This document shows positions 7,360 through 20,452 of a DNA stretch of 64,000 nucleotides, in pieces. The translations under genes were made by a program, and so were the position numbers. Position 1 is the stretch's first letter. Each line of letters starts with the position of its first letter. Under the pieces are notes generated by a model. That model had not been told where the DNA came from. It saw only the letters and a program-made list of their open reading frames with translations, and did not search any database. Source of the stretch: Sheuella amnicola (GTDB lineage: Bacteria; Pseudomonadota; Gammaproteobacteria; Burkholderiales; Burkholderiaceae_B); assembly GCF_010499255.1 (NCBI RefSeq), contig NZ_JAAGRN010000010.1, forward strand, positions 1-64,000, read 5' to 3'.

Positions 7360-7686
7360 ATGAGCGACGTTCAAACATTCATCCGTGAAACAGTCACCAA
7401 CAACCCAGTTGTACTGTTCATGAAGGGTACTGCCCAATTCCCCCAATGCGGCTTCTCGGGCCGAGCCATCCAGATTCTTAAGAATTCCGGTGTCACCAAG
7501 CTTGTTACGGTTAACGTGCTTGAGGATGAAGAAGTCCGTAGCGGAATCAAAGAATTTTCCCAATGGCCAACTATTCCCCAGTTGTACATTGCCGGCGAAT
7601 TTATCGGTGGCGCAGACATCATGACCGAAATGGAACAGAGTGGCGAACTCAAGCAGGCTCTCGTTGAAGCAGGTGCCGCCGAGTGA
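7360..7686 (+). CDS. grxD: Monothiol glutaredoxin (Grx4 type)
   Basis: A class II glutaredoxin of 108 aa with the single-cysteine active site CGFS (Cys30-Ser33) after KGTAQFPQ. Further typical elements are the WPTIPQLY cis-proline loop and GGADIM near the C-terminus. This family carries [2Fe-2S] clusters between Fe-S assembly proteins, often with a BolA partner. The ATG follows a -10-like TATAAT 60 bp upstream. The gene overlaps ubiX by 4 bp (GTGA). Confidence 0.95.
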   Translation: MSDVQTFIRETVTNNPVVLFMKGTAQFPQCGFSGRAIQILKNSGVTKLVTVNVLEDEEVRSGIKEFSQWPTIPQLYIAGEFIGGADIMTEMEQSGELKQALVEAGAAE

Positions 7687-8261
7687 GTAAGCGCCGACTG
7701 GTGATTGGTGTTACGGGAGCGACCGGATCCCTGTATGCCGTGCGTATGATGCAGACGTTGCGCGAACGCGCAACTGATGTCGAAACGCATTTGATCGTGT
7801 CGGCGGCCGGTGTGTTGAATATCAAGCATGAACTTGATCTTGATCGCCACGATGTATACAAAATGGCTGATCATGTTCACAGCATTCGTGATGTTGGCGC
7901 CACGCTTGCCAGTGGTGCTTTCTCTACCGCGGGCATGGTGATCGTGCCTTGTTCCATGCGCACTTTGGCCGCAGTGGCAATGGGATTGTCTGATAACTTG
8001 ATCACGCGAGCGGCCGATGTCACGCTTAAAGAGCGTCGGCGACTTGTTATGGTTGTGCGCGAAACGCCGTTTAACCTCGCGCACTTGCGCAATATGACCT
8101 CGGTAACGGAAATGGGTGGAATTGTCTTTCCGCCATTACCTGCCTTTTACCATCGCCCCAAGTCAATCGATGAAATGGTGGATCACACTGTTTCGCGCAT
8201 TCTTGAAATGGTAGGAATTGATGTGCAGGGTCAGCGCTGGGAAGGTATGGACTCGATTTAA
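7683..8261 (+). CDS. ubiX: Flavin prenyltransferase UbiX
   Basis: It makes prenylated FMN, the cofactor of the UbiD decarboxylase in ubiquinone synthesis. The start is GTG at 7683, overlapping the grxD stop (GTGA), which suggests coupled translation. The N-terminal [15 protein letters not shown] loop binds FMN, and [25 protein letters not shown] and [13 protein letters not shown] are family signatures. The length of 192 aa is normal. Its 3' end overlaps the convergent ttcA gene by 4 bp. Confidence 0.93.
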   Translation: MSKRRLVIGVTGATGSLYAVRMMQTLRERATDVETHLIVSAAGVLNIKHELDLDRHDVYKMADHVHSIRDVGATLASGAFSTAGMVIVPCSMRTLAAVAMGLSDNLITRAADVTLKERRRLVMVVRETPFNLAHLRNMTSVTEMGGIVFPPLPAFYHRPKSIDEMVDHTVSRILEMVGIDVQGQRWEGMDSI

Positions 8262-9193
8262 TCCGAATCGCTATCGGAATTAGCCGAGAGTTGTTTGTCC
8301 TCATCCGAAAATGTTTCCGGATCAAACGCGTGATCTCCATCGGGTTGGGCGATGCCATTTGGCTTGAGCCCGACAAAATCAAACAGATTTCTATCCATCA
8401 AGTGCGATGGCGCTATATTTGCCAATGCCTTGAATGTATTCCATGCGCGACGCGGATCCTTCTTATCCCATTCGGCCAGCATGCGCCCGATTTCCTGACG
8501 TTTAAGATTGTCCTGGGATCCACATAGGTTGCAAGGAATAATCGGAAACTGCTTCCAGTCGGCATAGGCAATTAGATCCGACTCCGGAATATATGCCAGG
8601 GGACGAATAACGGTATGGCGCCCATCGTCGGATACGAGTTTGGGTGGCATGGTTTTCATTTTTGCACCATAAAACAGGTTCAAAAAGAATGTGGCTAGTA
8701 TATCGTCGCGATGGTGGCCTAATGCAATCTTGGTCGCGCCAAGTTCTGATGCCACTCGATACAGCACCCCTCTGCGCAAGCGCGAACACAAGGAGCAGGT
8801 AGTTTTTCCTTCGGGAATTAAGCGTTTAACGATCGAGTACGTGTCTTCAGTTTCGATGTGAAACGGAATGCCCAGATTTTTGAGATAGTTGGGTAAAACC
8901 TCCGCAGGAAAACCCGGTTGTTTTTGATCCAGATTCACTGCGATGATTTCGAACTTGATCGGTGCGCGTGAGCGCAAGGTCAACAAAATATCGAGCATGC
9001 CATAAGAATCCTTACCGCCAGATAAGCACACCATCACACGATCGCCATCTTCGATCATGTTGTAGTCACCGATTGCACGCCCGGCTTCGCGCATGACACG
9101 CTTTGACAGCTTATTCAGATCGATTCGCTGTTTTTCACTCGTTTTATTGACTTCGATTGCGCGAGGTTTGAAAGTAAGGGGGGCTTGCATCAT
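8258..9193 (-). CDS. ttcA: tRNA 2-thiocytidine(32) synthetase
   Basis: An ATP- and [4Fe-4S]-dependent enzyme that thiolates cytidine 32 of certain tRNAs. The PP-loop SGGKDS is at 58-63. Two cysteine pairs, C133xxC136 (TTCSLCSRL) and C221xxC224 (PCNLCGSQ), fit cluster binding and catalysis. [13 protein letters not shown] is another family motif. The length is 311 aa with an acidic tail ending SDSDSD. Its start codon overlaps the mnmH stop by one base (TAATG), so the two tRNA sulfur/selenium enzymes form one translationally coupled unit. Confidence 0.95.
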   Translation of the reverse strand: MMQAPLTFKPRAIEVNKTSEKQRIDLNKLSKRVMREAGRAIGDYNMIEDGDRVMVCLSGGKDSYGMLDILLTLRSRAPIKFEIIAVNLDQKQPGFPAEVLPNYLKNLGIPFHIETEDTYSIVKRLIPEGKTTCSLCSRLRRGVLYRVASELGATKIALGHHRDDILATFFLNLFYGAKMKTMPPKLVSDDGRHTVIRPLAYIPESDLIAYADWKQFPIIPCNLCGSQDNLKRQEIGRMLAEWDKKDPRRAWNTFKALANIAPSHLMDRNLFDFVGLKPNGIAQPDGDHAFDPETFSDEDKQLSANSDSDSD

Positions 9194-10290
9194 TAATAGC
9201 CTGTTTGCTTTAAATATTGCGTGACGGCATTGCGATCGCCGGAGAAAACAATCCGCGATGCTTTGCTTTCACGCTGATGTTCATACATGGGATCGTAATA
9301 CTCAATGAGTAGTGGTCGAATCCAGTCACGGTGAAGGTCTAGCTTTCCAGAAGCTTTCTGTTCTTGAAGTGCGCGAATCATAAGCGATGAAAGTCGCGCA
9401 TGTCTCTCGCCGCCGAGACGTTTGTATAAATTCTGAAGGCTCTCGAGTAATCGGTTTGAAAACGCCTCAAACCCTAACTCTTCGCCATATTTGGATCTGA
9501 ATTGTCCTCCGAGATCTTCAACGTAATCGGACAGTATGCGTTCGACGCGGGATTCGGTAGATTCTTCAACCCAGACGACAGGGCTATGTTGCATGGCATG
9601 TCGCATGGAAAGGGGGAGGGCGCATCGCCCGATTAAGCGCGACTCATCCTCAAGCGCGATTCTATTTTTATTTTGCGCATGAAGTTTAAGTAGTGCGATG
9701 GCGAGCCGATTTTCGAAATCGATTTGAGTCGGTTGATCCGAAGCGTGTTTACCAAAGCTCGAGCCCCTGTGATTTGCCAGTTTTTCGAGATCGATGGCCG
9801 ATGCTAAGTCGAAGACGACTTGTGTTTTACCGCAACCCGTGAAGCCTGCGATCAGAATAAATGATGATTCTGCGATCTGGCGCTCGAGCGAATCGAGCAA
9901 AAATGAACGCATCGCCTTGTAACCGCCAGTGATGCGTGGATACTGAATTCCGGCCTCGGCAAGCCATTGCTGGGATATTCGTGAGCGTAAACCGCCACGA
10001 AAGCAATACAGATAACCATTCGGATGGGCTTGCGCAAATTCGGTCCATTTTGCAACGCGCCCGGATTTGATGGATCCGCTTACAAGTTGGTGACCAAGTT
10101 GGATTGCGGCTTCCTGCCCTTTTTCTTTATAGCAAATTCCGACCCGATGTCGTTCGTCATCATCCATTAGGGGGATGTTGATGGCGCCCGGAAACGAGCC
10201 TTGCGCGAATTCCATAGGTGCACGCACGTCGAGTAAAGGCGTATCGCTTAAAAATAGAGTTGAGAAGTCTTCGGTGTCGGGCCGGATCAT
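9193..10290 (-). CDS. mnmH: tRNA 2-selenouridine synthase
   Basis: It replaces sulfur of 2-thiouridine at wobble position 34 with selenium, via a geranylated intermediate and using selenophosphate. The N-terminal rhodanese domain (about 10-130) has the catalytic cysteine in [10 protein letters not shown] (Cys96). The C-terminal half has a P-loop, AGFTGCGKT (148-156). The length is 365 aa. The presence of this gene implies a selD elsewhere; none is in the window. It overlaps the upstream M61 gene by 4 bp and ttcA by 1 bp. Confidence 0.95.
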   Translation of the reverse strand: MIRPDTEDFSTLFLSDTPLLDVRAPMEFAQGSFPGAINIPLMDDDERHRVGICYKEKGQEAAIQLGHQLVSGSIKSGRVAKWTEFAQAHPNGYLYCFRGGLRSRISQQWLAEAGIQYPRITGGYKAMRSFLLDSLERQIAESSFILIAGFTGCGKTQVVFDLASAIDLEKLANHRGSSFGKHASDQPTQIDFENRLAIALLKLHAQNKNRIALEDESRLIGRCALPLSMRHAMQHSPVVWVEESTESRVERILSDYVEDLGGQFRSKYGEELGFEAFSNRLLESLQNLYKRLGGERHARLSSLMIRALQEQKASGKLDLHRDWIRPLLIEYYDPMYEHQRESKASRIVFSGDRNAVTQYLKQTGY

Positions 10291-12065
10291 GCTGTCGTCG
10301 CCATGACTTTGAGCTCACAGGCTGAATTTGCCGGTGCTGATAGTTTTACGTTGAAGCTGATGAGCTCATCGCGCCGAAATGCATGAATCGTCACTCGGTC
10401 CTCGGGCTGATAGCGTTCAAGCAGGGCATCCAGCGATGATTGCGAAGCATCCACACGCAACCCGTCGACGGCAACGAGAGTGTCCATTGCCGACAAACCT
10501 GCGCGATGTGCAGCGCCATGTTCGAAAACGGTCGCCAACACAAGGTGTTCGCCTTGTTTGCGTACCCGAACATCCAGCGAAGGCAGATGCGAGGGTGTTT
10601 TAAAGTTTAATGCAATGCCGTTCAAGGCAAATAGTTTTTTGAGCGGAACGTCTACTGTGCCATGTACCCAACTTTGTAGCTCTTCAGATACGTCAACGCC
10701 GCAGGCTTCTCGAACAATCCTGGCAAAATCCCGCTCCGCAAGACCTTGCCCCGCACCAATATAAAAGTCACGACCATAACGATGCCAGAGTAGGCGCATG
10801 ACATCATCCAGGCTATGTTGATCACGCGTGGCGTAGCGTATGGTCAGGTCCAGTCCTAAAGCGATGAGTGAGCCTTTTGTGTAATAGCTCACTAGGGCAT
10901 TGGGTGAGTTTTCATCTTGCTTGTAATAGCGTGTCCACGCATCGAATGAACTTTCTGCAACGGATTGCTTATGTCTCCCGGGCGCGTTCAGAACACTGCT
11001 GATTTGTTTGCCCAGAATCGAAAAGTAGGTTTGACGATCGATTACGCCGCTTCTTAATAACATCAAGTCGTCGTAATAAGAGGTAAACCCTTCGAATATC
11101 CACAGCAACCGCGTGTGGGTTTCCCGTGTCAGATCATAAGGTGCGAAAACGGAAGGTTTAATGCGTTTGACGTGCCATGTGTGAAAGTACTCATGGCTGA
11201 CAAGACCAAGAAACGTCTCGTATCCGGCCGGAGTCTTTTCCTGACCGATGATCGGCAGATCTTTGCGCGAAGCCATTAATGCGGTCGAAGCTCGATGCTC
11301 AAGGCCGCCGTAGCTATCCCCTGTGACCATCGTCATGAAGACATAATGTTGGGCTGAGTCTAGAAATGGCGCGAGGTGGGTATCGGGCTCAAAGAAACGA
11401 ATTTGTGTTTCACAGATTTTTTTGACGTCTTGTGAGATTCTTTTCAGGTCGAGGTTCGGGATGTTGCCGGTGAAAACAAGTTCGTGTTTAGCGCCGCATG
11501 CCATGAATTTGGCGACCTGCGGATTTCCCATTTCGATCGGATGATCAATCAGGGCGTCGTAGTTTTCAGCTCGATATTTACCGAAAGCATGCTGTTTGCC
11601 TGATTGATTTTTACCCCATTGCGACAAACTGGTGAATACCGACCAGCGCAGCGGTTTGGGAGGAGGTAAAAGATTGACTACGCATGGCAGACTTTCACTG
11701 CCGTGGATGCATAGAAATACACTCGTCCCGTTCAGAAATGCGTGCGATTGATCAAGGTGGGCACCACGAACGGAAAGGTCATAGGCGTAGACGGTAGTCG
11801 TAATCGTTAGCGGGGAGGAGCATACGGCAGCGCGCCAGCTGTGATTGCCGATTTTGGTCAGAGCGATTTTTTTTGACCCGCAACGAGCTTCGATGGTTTC
11901 GATTTGTCTGGCAAAATCTCGTACTAGATAGCTTCCCGGGATCCAGGCCGGCAAAGAAACGACCTGGCCTCTTGCAGCGGGCGCCGGAATCGTCACCGTT
12001 ATGCGAAATCTGTGTCCTGAAGGATCAAAAGGCTCTAAGCTGTAAAGTATTGGTTTGGTATTCAT
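10287..12065 (-). CDS. M61-family peptidase with PDZ domain
   Basis: A 592-aa zinc metallopeptidase of the glycyl-aminopeptidase (M61) family. An N-terminal beta domain with the [16 protein letters not shown] signature is followed by a catalytic domain with HEYFH at 291-295 and the downstream glutamate in [16 protein letters not shown] domain is near 480-560 ([19 protein letters not shown]). There is no signal peptide, so it is predicted cytoplasmic. It is first in the operon M61-mnmH-ttcA. The start lies 36 bp from the divergent enoyl-CoA hydratase start, so its promoter must overlap that gene or the short gap. Confidence 0.9.
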   Translation of the reverse strand: MNTKPILYSLEPFDPSGHRFRITVTIPAPAARGQVVSLPAWIPGSYLVRDFARQIETIEARCGSKKIALTKIGNHSWRAAVCSSPLTITTTVYAYDLSVRGAHLDQSHAFLNGTSVFLCIHGSESLPCVVNLLPPPKPLRWSVFTSLSQWGKNQSGKQHAFGKYRAENYDALIDHPIEMGNPQVAKFMACGAKHELVFTGNIPNLDLKRISQDVKKICETQIRFFEPDTHLAPFLDSAQHYVFMTMVTGDSYGGLEHRASTALMASRKDLPIIGQEKTPAGYETFLGLVSHEYFHTWHVKRIKPSVFAPYDLTRETHTRLLWIFEGFTSYYDDLMLLRSGVIDRQTYFSILGKQISSVLNAPGRHKQSVAESSFDAWTRYYKQDENSPNALVSYYTKGSLIALGLDLTIRYATRDQHSLDDVMRLLWHRYGRDFYIGAGQGLAERDFARIVREACGVDVSEELQSWVHGTVDVPLKKLFALNGIALNFKTPSHLPSLDVRVRKQGEHLVLATVFEHGAAHRAGLSAMDTLVAVDGLRVDASQSSLDALLERYQPEDRVTIHAFRRDELISFNVKLSAPANSACELKVMATTA

Positions 12066-12101
12066 CCCGCTATCTTATTGCAGAAATTTAAGGAGACATC
12101 C

Positions 12102-12878
12102 ATGAGTGAATCTTTGATTTTGATCGAAACACGCGGCCGAGTTGGCCTGCTGACACTGAATCGCCCCAAGGCATTGAACGCACTGAATGACGCATTAATG
12201 GATGAACTGGGCGCGGCATTGCTGGCTTTCGACGCCGACGAAAACATCGGCTGCATCGTGATTACAGGAAGCGAAAAGGCCTTCGCAGCAGGCGCCGACA
12301 TCGGCGCGATGAAAGACTGGTCGTACATGGATGTATACAAAAGCGAATATATCACCCGCAATTGGGAAACTTTGCGCAAAATCCGCAAGCCTGTGATTGC
12401 CGCCGTTGCCGGTTATGCGCTTGGGGGTGGGTGCGAGCTTGCCATGATGTGCGACATCATTATTGCGGCGGATACCGCCAAGTTCGGACAGCCGGAAATC
12501 AAGATCGGCGCAATCCCCGGTGCGGGCGGGACTCAGCGCCTGCCGCGAGCAGTAGGCAAGTCGAAGGCGATGGACATGGTCTTAACCGGTCGAATGATGG
12601 ATGCCGCCGAGGCCGAACGAGCCAGTCTGGTGTCGCGTGTCGTCGGAGCGGATAAGCTGATCGATGAGGCTGTGGAAGTCGCAGCCGTGATTTCGGCGAT
12701 GTCTTTGCCCTTGGCGATTATGGCTAAGGAGGCTGTCAATCGTGCCTTCGAATCATCTCTTAACGAGGGTGTTCACTTTGAGCGTCGCCTGTTTCATTCG
12801 TGTTTTGCAACACAGGATCAGAAAGAAGGGATGGCGGCATTTGTCGAAAAGCGTAAGCCAGACTTCAAGCATTGCTAA
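12102..12878 (+). CDS. Enoyl-CoA hydratase (crotonase family)
   Basis: It hydrates trans-2-enoyl-CoA to 3-hydroxyacyl-CoA, most likely in fatty-acid or amino-acid catabolism. The start at 12102 is chosen for its AAGGAG ribosome site; the frame is open to 12078. The oxyanion-hole segment is AAGADI. The two catalytic glutamates are in GGGCEL (Glu112) and GQPEIKIG (Glu132), spaced 20 residues apart as in rat hydratase. The length of 258 aa is normal for a stand-alone hydratase. The next gene is 134 bp away, so it is probably monocistronic. Confidence 0.92.
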   Translation: MSESLILIETRGRVGLLTLNRPKALNALNDALMDELGAALLAFDADENIGCIVITGSEKAFAAGADIGAMKDWSYMDVYKSEYITRNWETLRKIRKPVIAAVAGYALGGGCELAMMCDIIIAADTAKFGQPEIKIGAIPGAGGTQRLPRAVGKSKAMDMVLTGRMMDAAEAERASLVSRVVGADKLIDEAVEVAAVISAMSLPLAIMAKEAVNRAFESSLNEGVHFERRLFHSCFATQDQKEGMAAFVEKRKPDFKHC

Positions 12879-13012
12879 GTGTTGTTTTGTTCGCCGCTCT
12901 TCGGATCTAATTGAACGAGGGGCGGTTTGCGTTGTTATCAAAAAAACAGCTATACTTGATGGGTTTCGCGCATTCAAGATTGAATTAAAAAACAAGACAG
13001 GTGACAAAAGGT

Positions 13013-13480
13013 ATGCACGCAAGTTTGCACACTGATAAACCACTGGTTTTGACGGATGCCGATCGCGCTAGCATCAATGCACGGGCCAGAAAAGAGCTGT
13101 TGTACATTATCTTGGCTCAGGCGCTGGTGGGGTTATTTGTTGCAATCATTGCCGGCATGGTGGCCGGAAAGGTTGCCGCCCTATCCGCACTAGCTGGAGC
13201 TGGCGCTTATTTTGTACCGAATTTGCTGTTTGCATTGAGATTGTTTATAGCTACGCATCAGCCCAAAGGTGCCAGCCCTGTCATGTTTTTGATGGGTGAG
13301 ATGCTGAAAATGGTTGCTGCAGTAGGTTTGCTTTGGTTGATTGCCCGTGTGGGTGGGGACCGCGTGAGCTGGCTGGCAGTTGTTGCGGGGTTGATTGGAG
13401 TAGTAAAGGCTTACTTATTGATGCTTGCTCTGGGTGGTTTTCGGTCAGGCAGTGTCGTTAAGTATGGTGATAAGAAATAG
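13013..13480 (+). CDS. atpI: ATP synthase protein I
   Basis: A small membrane protein that assists assembly of the c-ring. The ATG at 13013 is preferred because AGGTGA lies about 9 nt upstream; a GTG at 13001 would begin inside that site. The 155 residues have four hydrophobic helices (LLYIILAQALVGLFVAIIAG; ALAGAGAYFVPNLLFAL; MLKMVAAVGLLWLIA; WLAVVAGLIGVVKAYLLML). It opens the atpIBEFHAGDC operon. A -10-like TATACT lies at 12951-12956 with a weak -35 TTGCGT. Confidence 0.88.
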   Translation: MHASLHTDKPLVLTDADRASINARARKELLYIILAQALVGLFVAIIAGMVAGKVAALSALAGAGAYFVPNLLFALRLFIATHQPKGASPVMFLMGEMLKMVAAVGLLWLIARVGGDRVSWLAVVAGLIGVVKAYLLMLALGGFRSGSVVKYGDKK

Positions 13481-13565
13481 TTAAGGTCGGACCTGGTTTC
13501 AGGTCCGTTGGTTTGAGAGGATGCCTGTCTACCGCAGGTGTCAAGTTTACGATTCGAGATCTAAC

Positions 13566-14447
13566 ATGTCTGCTAATAGCGACGTTTCGCCCCAAGCCAA
13601 TTACATTCAGCACCATTTGGTGCATTACAACAATATTGGCGAAAAACAGGGTTTGATCGCTGATTTCAGCGTAATCAACTACGATTCGATTTTTTGGTCG
13701 ATATTGACTGGTGTGGTGGCTGTTGTTTTTATGGCGATGGCTGCTCGTCGCGCGACATCAGGCGTTCCGGGGCGGTTGCAAAGCTTCGTCGAAATGCTTG
13801 TTGATATGGTCGATAACCAGGCTCGCAGCATCGTTCCCAGTGCCGAAAGCCGCAAGTTTGTATCTCCTCTTGCCCTGACTGTGTTTGTCTGGATCGTGTT
13901 GATGAACGCTCTGGACTTCGTGCCGGTTGATTTGCCACACGCCATTTTCCATGCTCTGGGTTTTGGTCATGAGCCCAAGGATGCGCTCTATTACCATCGT
14001 ATTTTGCCTACTGCCGATCTGAACATCCCTATGGGTATGTCTCTTGGTGTGCTGCTTTTGATGTTCTTTTACGGAATCAAAATCAAGCATCCAGGTGGAT
14101 TCGTGAAAGAGTTGTTTACCGCTCCTTTCCATGCGCACGGTTTCGCTGCTATCTTGCTAGCCCCGGCTAACTTTGCCCTCAATTTGGTTGAATATGCCGC
14201 CAAGTCGGTGTCGATGGGGATGCGACTGTTCGGCAACATGTTTGCTGGTGAGCTCGTTTTCATGCTGATCGCTCTCTTGGGTGGCGCTTGGTCTGGTTGG
14301 AATGCCATGAGCATTGGTCTGGGTGCTGGTCATATTCTCGCCGGCTCCATTTGGGCGATCTTCCATATTTTGATTGTGTTGTTGCAAGCCTTTATTTTCA
14401 TGATGCTGACCCTTGTTTACATCGGGCAGTCGCATGAGGGGCACTAA
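13566..14447 (+). CDS. atpB: ATP synthase F0 subunit a
   Basis: The stator channel subunit that passes protons to and from the c-ring. The start at 13566 ([12 protein letters not shown]) is chosen because the extension to 13521 is not conserved-looking and lies in leader sequence. It is 293 aa with several membrane helices. The essential arginine is in [15 protein letters not shown], followed by the C-terminal helix [21 protein letters not shown]. It is followed by a hairpin before atpE. Confidence 0.96.
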   Translation: MSANSDVSPQANYIQHHLVHYNNIGEKQGLIADFSVINYDSIFWSILTGVVAVVFMAMAARRATSGVPGRLQSFVEMLVDMVDNQARSIVPSAESRKFVSPLALTVFVWIVLMNALDFVPVDLPHAIFHALGFGHEPKDALYYHRILPTADLNIPMGMSLGVLLLMFFYGIKIKHPGGFVKELFTAPFHAHGFAAILLAPANFALNLVEYAAKSVSMGMRLFGNMFAGELVFMLIALLGGAWSGWNAMSIGLGAGHILAGSIWAIFHILIVLLQAFIFMMLTLVYIGQSHEGH

Positions 14448-14456
14448 GGTCTGATT

Positions 14457-14479
14457 GATCATCCCTTAAAGGGGTGATC
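14457..14479 (+). other. Intercistronic hairpin between atpB and atpE
   Basis: GATCATCCC (14457-14465) pairs with GGGGTGATC (14471-14479), including one G.U pair, around loop TTAAA. No T run follows, so it is more likely a stability or processing element upstream of the highly expressed c subunit than a terminator. Confidence 0.55.
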
Positions 14480-14529
14480 GCAGGATTGATTTACAAAGCA
14501 GTTCTTGTAGTTTCATTTTCTATTTTTAA

Positions 14530-14802
<273 letters not shown>

Positions 14803-14815
14803 ATCGCCCGAGCTG

Positions 14816-14866
14816 TCATCCCGAATTGGGATGATTTAGATGCTGCCTGAAAATTATGAAGGCAGC
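14816..14866 (+). other. Two tandem hairpins between atpE and atpF
   Basis: TCATCCC (14816-14822) pairs with GGGATGA (14828-14834). Then GCTGCCT (14842-14848) pairs with AGGCAGC (14860-14866). Both lie directly after atpE. They may protect or process the atpE mRNA end. Confidence 0.55.
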
Positions 14867-14928
14867 TTATTGATCCAGTCTCTTAGATATTTTGTCTTTG
14901 AGGCACAAGATGTAATAGGGAAACGACC

Positions 14929-15399
14929 GTGAATCTGAACGCGACGATCTTTTTCCAGATGATCGTGTTCTTTGTCCTGGGTTGGGTCACGATGAAATTC
15001 GTGTGGCCACCTCTGACAAAGGCAATTGACGAGCGACGCCAGAAGATTGCTGATGGTTTGGCTGCTGCCGAAAAAGGCAAAGCTGACTTGGCGCAAGCAC
15101 AGGCTCGCATCAATTTGATCGAGGCATCTGCTAAATCCGATCTGCATGTCCGCATAACGGACGCTGAAAAACACGCTGCTCAAATTATCGAGCAGGCACG
15201 CGCTGAAGGCGAAGCCGAGCGCGCACGCATTGTTGAGCAAGCCAAACAGGATGCCGCACACGAAGTGCAGCGCGCCCGTGATGCTCTGCGCGACGATGTT
15301 GCCACGCTTGCCGTTAAAGGTGCTGAGCAGATTCTTAAGCGCGAGGTTGACGCCCGTGCTCACGCCGAGTTGCTTGCGCAGCTTAAGGCACAGCTTTAA
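14929..15399 (+). CDS. atpF: ATP synthase F0 subunit b
   Basis: The peripheral-stalk subunit: one N-terminal membrane helix ([21 protein letters not shown]), then a long charged helical arm rich in Ala/Glu/Arg/Lys that dimerises and contacts delta. It is 156 aa, the usual length. It starts with GTG at 14929, preceded by TAGGG at about 9 nt. It lies 14 bp before atpH. Confidence 0.95.
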   Translation: MNLNATIFFQMIVFFVLGWVTMKFVWPPLTKAIDERRQKIADGLAAAEKGKADLAQAQARINLIEASAKSDLHVRITDAEKHAAQIIEQARAEGEAERARIVEQAKQDAAHEVQRARDALRDDVATLAVKGAEQILKREVDARAHAELLAQLKAQL

Positions 15400-15413
15400 T
15401 CTTCGGGGTCGAC

Positions 15414-15953
15414 ATGGCAGAACTTTCCACCATTGCCCGCCCGTATGCAGAAGCGCTGTTTGCTGCTGCGCGCGATGAGAAGGCTGGCTTGGCTGCATGG
15501 GCAGAACAGGTACAACGCTTGGCCGAAGTAATTTCGGTTGAGGATGTCCGCGCAGCAATGGTCGATCCACGTCTTGAGGATGCGCAGAGAGTTAGCGTAT
15601 TTTTGAGCTTGGTTCAACCCGCTGTCGACAAGCCGCTGCAAAATTTTGTGACATTGCTTATCAGCAATGATCGCTTGGTGCTGCTGCCGCAAATCGTCGA
15701 ACAATTTCATGCCCTCAAGGATGAAGCTGAAGGTGTCGCCCAAGCGGACATCACAAGCGCGTTCCCGATGACCGATGAACAGGTTTCCGAGCTCATCAAG
15801 CTGCTTGAGCCAAAATTCGGTCTCAAACTCAAGCCCCACGTGACAGTGGATGCTACCTTGATTGGTGGCGTGCGCGTCAATGTGGGTGATCAGGTACTCG
15901 ACACATCCGTGCAAGCCCAGTTGGTACGCATGCGCGACACATTGGCGGCCTAA
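15414..15953 (+). CDS. atpH: ATP synthase F1 subunit delta
   Basis: It connects the b dimer of the peripheral stalk to the top of the alpha3beta3 head. It is 179 aa with the N-terminal helical bundle starting [15 protein letters not shown] and the C-terminal signature [25 protein letters not shown]. It is in order between atpF and atpA. Confidence 0.95.
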   Translation: MAELSTIARPYAEALFAAARDEKAGLAAWAEQVQRLAEVISVEDVRAAMVDPRLEDAQRVSVFLSLVQPAVDKPLQNFVTLLISNDRLVLLPQIVEQFHALKDEAEGVAQADITSAFPMTDEQVSELIKLLEPKFGLKLKPHVTVDATLIGGVRVNVGDQVLDTSVQAQLVRMRDTLAA

Positions 15954-15983
15954 CGTCAGTATAAAGATTCCAGGAGTCTGAAC

Positions 15984-17525
15984 ATGCAACTTAATCCGTC
16001 AGAGATTAGCGAACTACTAAAGAGCCGTATTGAGGGTCTGGGCACATCGTCCGACATCCGTACGCAAGGCACGGTTGTATCCGTGACCGACGGCATTACC
16101 CGTATTCACGGTTTGTCAGACGTGATGCAGGGCGAAATGCTTGAATTTCCCAACAATATTTTCGGTTTGGCACTGAACCTCGAGCGCGACTCTGTTGGCG
16201 CCGTGATTCTTGGTGACTATACCGGTGTATCGGAAGGCGATGCCGTTAAAGCAACGGGCCGCATTCTTGAAGTGCCGGTTGGTCCCGAATTGCTCGGTCG
16301 AGTTGTCAATGCATTGGGTGTGCCAATTGACGGCAAGGGCCCAATCAATGCCAAGGAATCCGACATCATTGAAAAAGTCGCTCCAGGCGTGATCGCACGT
16401 CAATCCGTTTCGCAGCCAATGCAAACAGGTTTGAAAGCGATTGACTCGATGGTTCCGGTTGGTCGTGGTCAGCGCGAATTGATCATTGGGGATCGTCAAA
16501 CTGGTAAGACAGCAGTTGCAGTGGATTCGATCATCAACCAGAAAGGCAAAAACGTTAAGTGCGTTTATGTCGCGATTGGTCAGAAGGCATCGACGATCAA
16601 TAACGTGTTGCGTAAGCTTGAAGAGCATGGCGCAATGGAATACACCATTATCGTGGCGGCTGCCGCTTCTGACTCGGCTGCAATGCAGTACTTGTCAGCC
16701 TATGCTGGTTGTACGATGGGTGAATACTTCCGTGACCGCGGCGAAGATGCTTTGATCGTTTATGACGATTTGACCAAACAGGCTATTGCTTACCGTCAGG
16801 TTTCGTTGCTGTTGCGTCGTCCTCCAGGCCGTGAAGCTTATCCCGGCGATGTGTTCTATCTGCACTCGCGTTTGCTTGAGCGTGCAGCTCGTGTTAATGC
16901 CGAATACGTTGAAAAGTTCACCAAAGGCGCAGTCAAAGGCAAGACTGGTTCGTTGACCGCACTGCCGATTATTGAAACGCAGGCAGGTGACGTATCGGCT
17001 TTCGTTCCGACCAACGTGATTTCGATTACTGATGGTCAGATCTTCCTTGAAACCGACTTGTTCAACGCAGGTGTTCGCCCCGCTATTAACGCCGGTATTT
17101 CGGTGTCACGAGTTGGTGGTGCCGCTCAGACCAAGATTGTTAAGAAGCTGTCCGGTGGTATCCGTACCGACTTGGCACAGTATCGCGAACTTGCTGCGTT
17201 TGCGCAGTTTGCGTCCGATCTGGATGATGCGACCCGTCGTCAGCTTGAGCGTGGTAAGCGTGTGGTTGAGCTCTTGAAGCAACCTCAATACCAGCCTCTG
17301 CAGGTGTGGGAACTGGGCGTGATTCTTTTTGCCGTGAACAACGGTTATCTGGACGACATTGAAGTTGCACAGGTTCTGCCGTTTGAAAAAGGCATCAAGG
17401 ATTATCTGAAGGCCAAGCATGCAGCAATGATCGATCGCATTGAGGCATCTGCTGAGTTGTCGAAAGACGATGAGGCTGAATTGGTCTCGGCTCTCAAAGA
17501 GTTCAAGAAAAACGGCACCTACTAA
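15984..17525 (+). CDS. atpA: ATP synthase F1 subunit alpha
   Basis: The regulatory nucleotide-binding subunit of the F1 head. The P-loop GDRQTGKT is at 169-176, the [16 protein letters not shown] segment follows, and the arginine-finger region is [13 protein letters not shown]. The length of 513 aa equals the usual proteobacterial length. The ribosome site CAGGAG lies 9 nt before the ATG. It is followed by a nested hairpin before atpG. Confidence 0.98.
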   Translation: MQLNPSEISELLKSRIEGLGTSSDIRTQGTVVSVTDGITRIHGLSDVMQGEMLEFPNNIFGLALNLERDSVGAVILGDYTGVSEGDAVKATGRILEVPVGPELLGRVVNALGVPIDGKGPINAKESDIIEKVAPGVIARQSVSQPMQTGLKAIDSMVPVGRGQRELIIGDRQTGKTAVAVDSIINQKGKNVKCVYVAIGQKASTINNVLRKLEEHGAMEYTIIVAAAASDSAAMQYLSAYAGCTMGEYFRDRGEDALIVYDDLTKQAIAYRQVSLLLRRPPGREAYPGDVFYLHSRLLERAARVNAEYVEKFTKGAVKGKTGSLTALPIIETQAGDVSAFVPTNVISITDGQIFLETDLFNAGVRPAINAGISVSRVGGAAQTKIVKKLSGGIRTDLAQYRELAAFAQFASDLDDATRRQLERGKRVVELLKQPQYQPLQVWELGVILFAVNNGYLDDIEVAQVLPFEKGIKDYLKAKHAAMIDRIEASAELSKDDEAELVSALKEFKKNGTY

Positions 17526-17538
17526 GGAACCCGCTATC

Positions 17539-17576
17539 GCGTGAACGTTAGGGTGGTTTTCACCCGTAGTTCACGC
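17539..17576 (+). other. Nested hairpin between atpA and atpG
   Basis: The outer arms GCGTGAAC (17539-17546) and GTTCACGC (17569-17576) enclose an inner stem GGGTG (17551-17555)/CACCC (17561-17565) with loop GTTTT. It lies 14 bp after the atpA stop. No T run follows, so mRNA processing or stabilisation is more likely than termination. Confidence 0.55.
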
Positions 17577-17624
17577 AAAGCAGATGGTCTGATACCTGTA
17601 AAAAGGTCTGACACAGGAAGCGAA

Positions 17625-18533
17625 ATGGCAGGAATTAAGGAAATTCGAACTAAGATCAAAAGCGTACAAAATACGCGAAAGATCACTAAGGCCATGGAGA
17701 TGGTGGCCGCATCCAAAATGCGCAAAGCGCAGGAAAGGATGCGAGCAGGTCGTCCCTATGCCGAAAAAGTACGCACTATGGCTTCACGTCTGATGGAAGC
17801 CAATCCCGAGTACAGTCATCCGTATTTGGTTGAAAGCGCCGACTTGAAAGCAGTTGGGGTTGTCGTCGTTTCGACCGATAAGGGTTTGTGCGGCGGCCTT
17901 AACACGAACATCATGCGTCTGGTTTTGAACAGACTGCGTGAATTCGATGAAAAGGGCATTCGTGTCCAGTTCACGGCACTCGGAAACAAAGGTCTGGGAA
18001 CGTTGACGCGTATTGGTGCAAACCTGGTGTCACAAGAAGTGCAATTGGGCGATACCCCCGAGCTTGCACGACTTGTTGGTGCGATCAAGGTTCAACTGGA
18101 CGATTTCGCAGCTGGTCGTATTGATGCAGTCTACGTTGCGACTAATCGTTTCATCAATACGATGAAGCAGGAAGCAACCTTTACCCGATTGTTGCCATTG
18201 CCCGGCAAATTGAAAGATCCTTATCGTGCGGAATCCGCCGGATCGGACGAGCAAGACGCCAAAGGCGCTGACTACGGTTGGGACTACATCTATGAACCGG
18301 ATGCAGGAACAGTCATCGACGAGTTGTTGCATCGCTATGTCGAAGGTCTGGTGTATCAGAGTGTTGCTGAAAACATGGCATCGGAGCAGTCTGCTCGTAT
18401 GGTGGCAATGAAAGCCGCCTCGGACAATGCGAAGAAAGTCATCGGTGATTTGCAACTGGTCTATAACAAGACCCGCCAAGCAGCAATTACAAAAGAAATT
18501 TCGGAAATCGTGGGGGGCGCCGCTGCAGTCTGA
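17625..18533 (+). CDS. atpG: ATP synthase F1 subunit gamma
   Basis: The central rotor shaft. The start at 17625 ([20 protein letters not shown]) follows AGGAAG; the frame extension to 17541 is leader containing the hairpin. N- and C-terminal helices form the coiled coil ([38 protein letters not shown]). The 301 aa are slightly longer than the E. coli protein because of a hydrophilic insertion around [22 protein letters not shown]. Confidence 0.96.
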   Translation: MAGIKEIRTKIKSVQNTRKITKAMEMVAASKMRKAQERMRAGRPYAEKVRTMASRLMEANPEYSHPYLVESADLKAVGVVVVSTDKGLCGGLNTNIMRLVLNRLREFDEKGIRVQFTALGNKGLGTLTRIGANLVSQEVQLGDTPELARLVGAIKVQLDDFAAGRIDAVYVATNRFINTMKQEATFTRLLPLPGKLKDPYRAESAGSDEQDAKGADYGWDYIYEPDAGTVIDELLHRYVEGLVYQSVAENMASEQSARMVAMKAASDNAKKVIGDLQLVYNKTRQAAITKEISEIVGGAAAV

Positions 18534-18574
18534 TCTCAGATCGCATAACGGCAACCCATCAAACAAGTTAATAA

Positions 18575-19990
<1,416 letters not shown>

Positions 19991-19999
19991 GGATCCGTC

Positions 20000-20422
20000 A
20001 TGGCTACTTTAAAAGTCGACGTTGTGAGTGCGGAGAAATCCCTGTACGCTGGTCAGGCAAAGTTTGTCGTATTGCCTGGCGAGTCGGGTGAGTTGGGGAT
20101 TTTGCCCGGCCATACTCCGCTCATCACAAGGATTCGTCCCGGTCTAGTCAAGATCGTGCATGAAGATAACTCTGAAGAGAGCATCTTTGTTGCAGGCGGA
20201 TTGCTTGAAGTCCAACCTGATCACGTTACCGTGCTATCCGACACGGCTATCCGTGGAGCAGATCTGGATGAGGCGCAAGCCGAGGCCGCCCGAGCCAAAG
20301 CGAAAGAGGCATTGGCTAACGCCAAGGATCGTGCCGATATCGCTGTGGTTGAAGCGGAACTTGAATTGTTGGCTGCTCAGGCTAACGCCGCGCGCCGTCT
20401 TCGCGAGATGATCAAGCACTAA
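20000..20422 (+). CDS. atpC: ATP synthase F1 subunit epsilon
   Basis: The central-stalk subunit that couples c-ring to gamma and inhibits ATP hydrolysis. It is 140 aa with an N-terminal beta sandwich ([37 protein letters not shown]) and a C-terminal pair of Ala/Glu-rich helices. It is the last gene of the operon and is followed by a strong terminator at 20453-20476. Confidence 0.96.
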   Translation: MATLKVDVVSAEKSLYAGQAKFVVLPGESGELGILPGHTPLITRIRPGLVKIVHEDNSEESIFVAGGLLEVQPDHVTVLSDTAIRGADLDEAQAEAARAKAKEALANAKDRADIAVVEAELELLAAQANAARRLREMIKH

Positions 20423-20452
20423 GCAACTAGTGTTTGGCTTCTTGATTCAGTT

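Noticed and set aside
7371-8084. 237-aa open frame on the minus strand over grxD and ubiX
   Set aside because: It lies opposite two well-supported conserved genes, has no ribosome site and shows low-complexity His/Arg/Ser content typical of an antisense shadow.
14854-15570. 238-aa open frame on the minus strand over atpF and atpH
   Set aside because: It is fully opposite conserved ATP synthase genes and has no recognisable domain or ribosome site.
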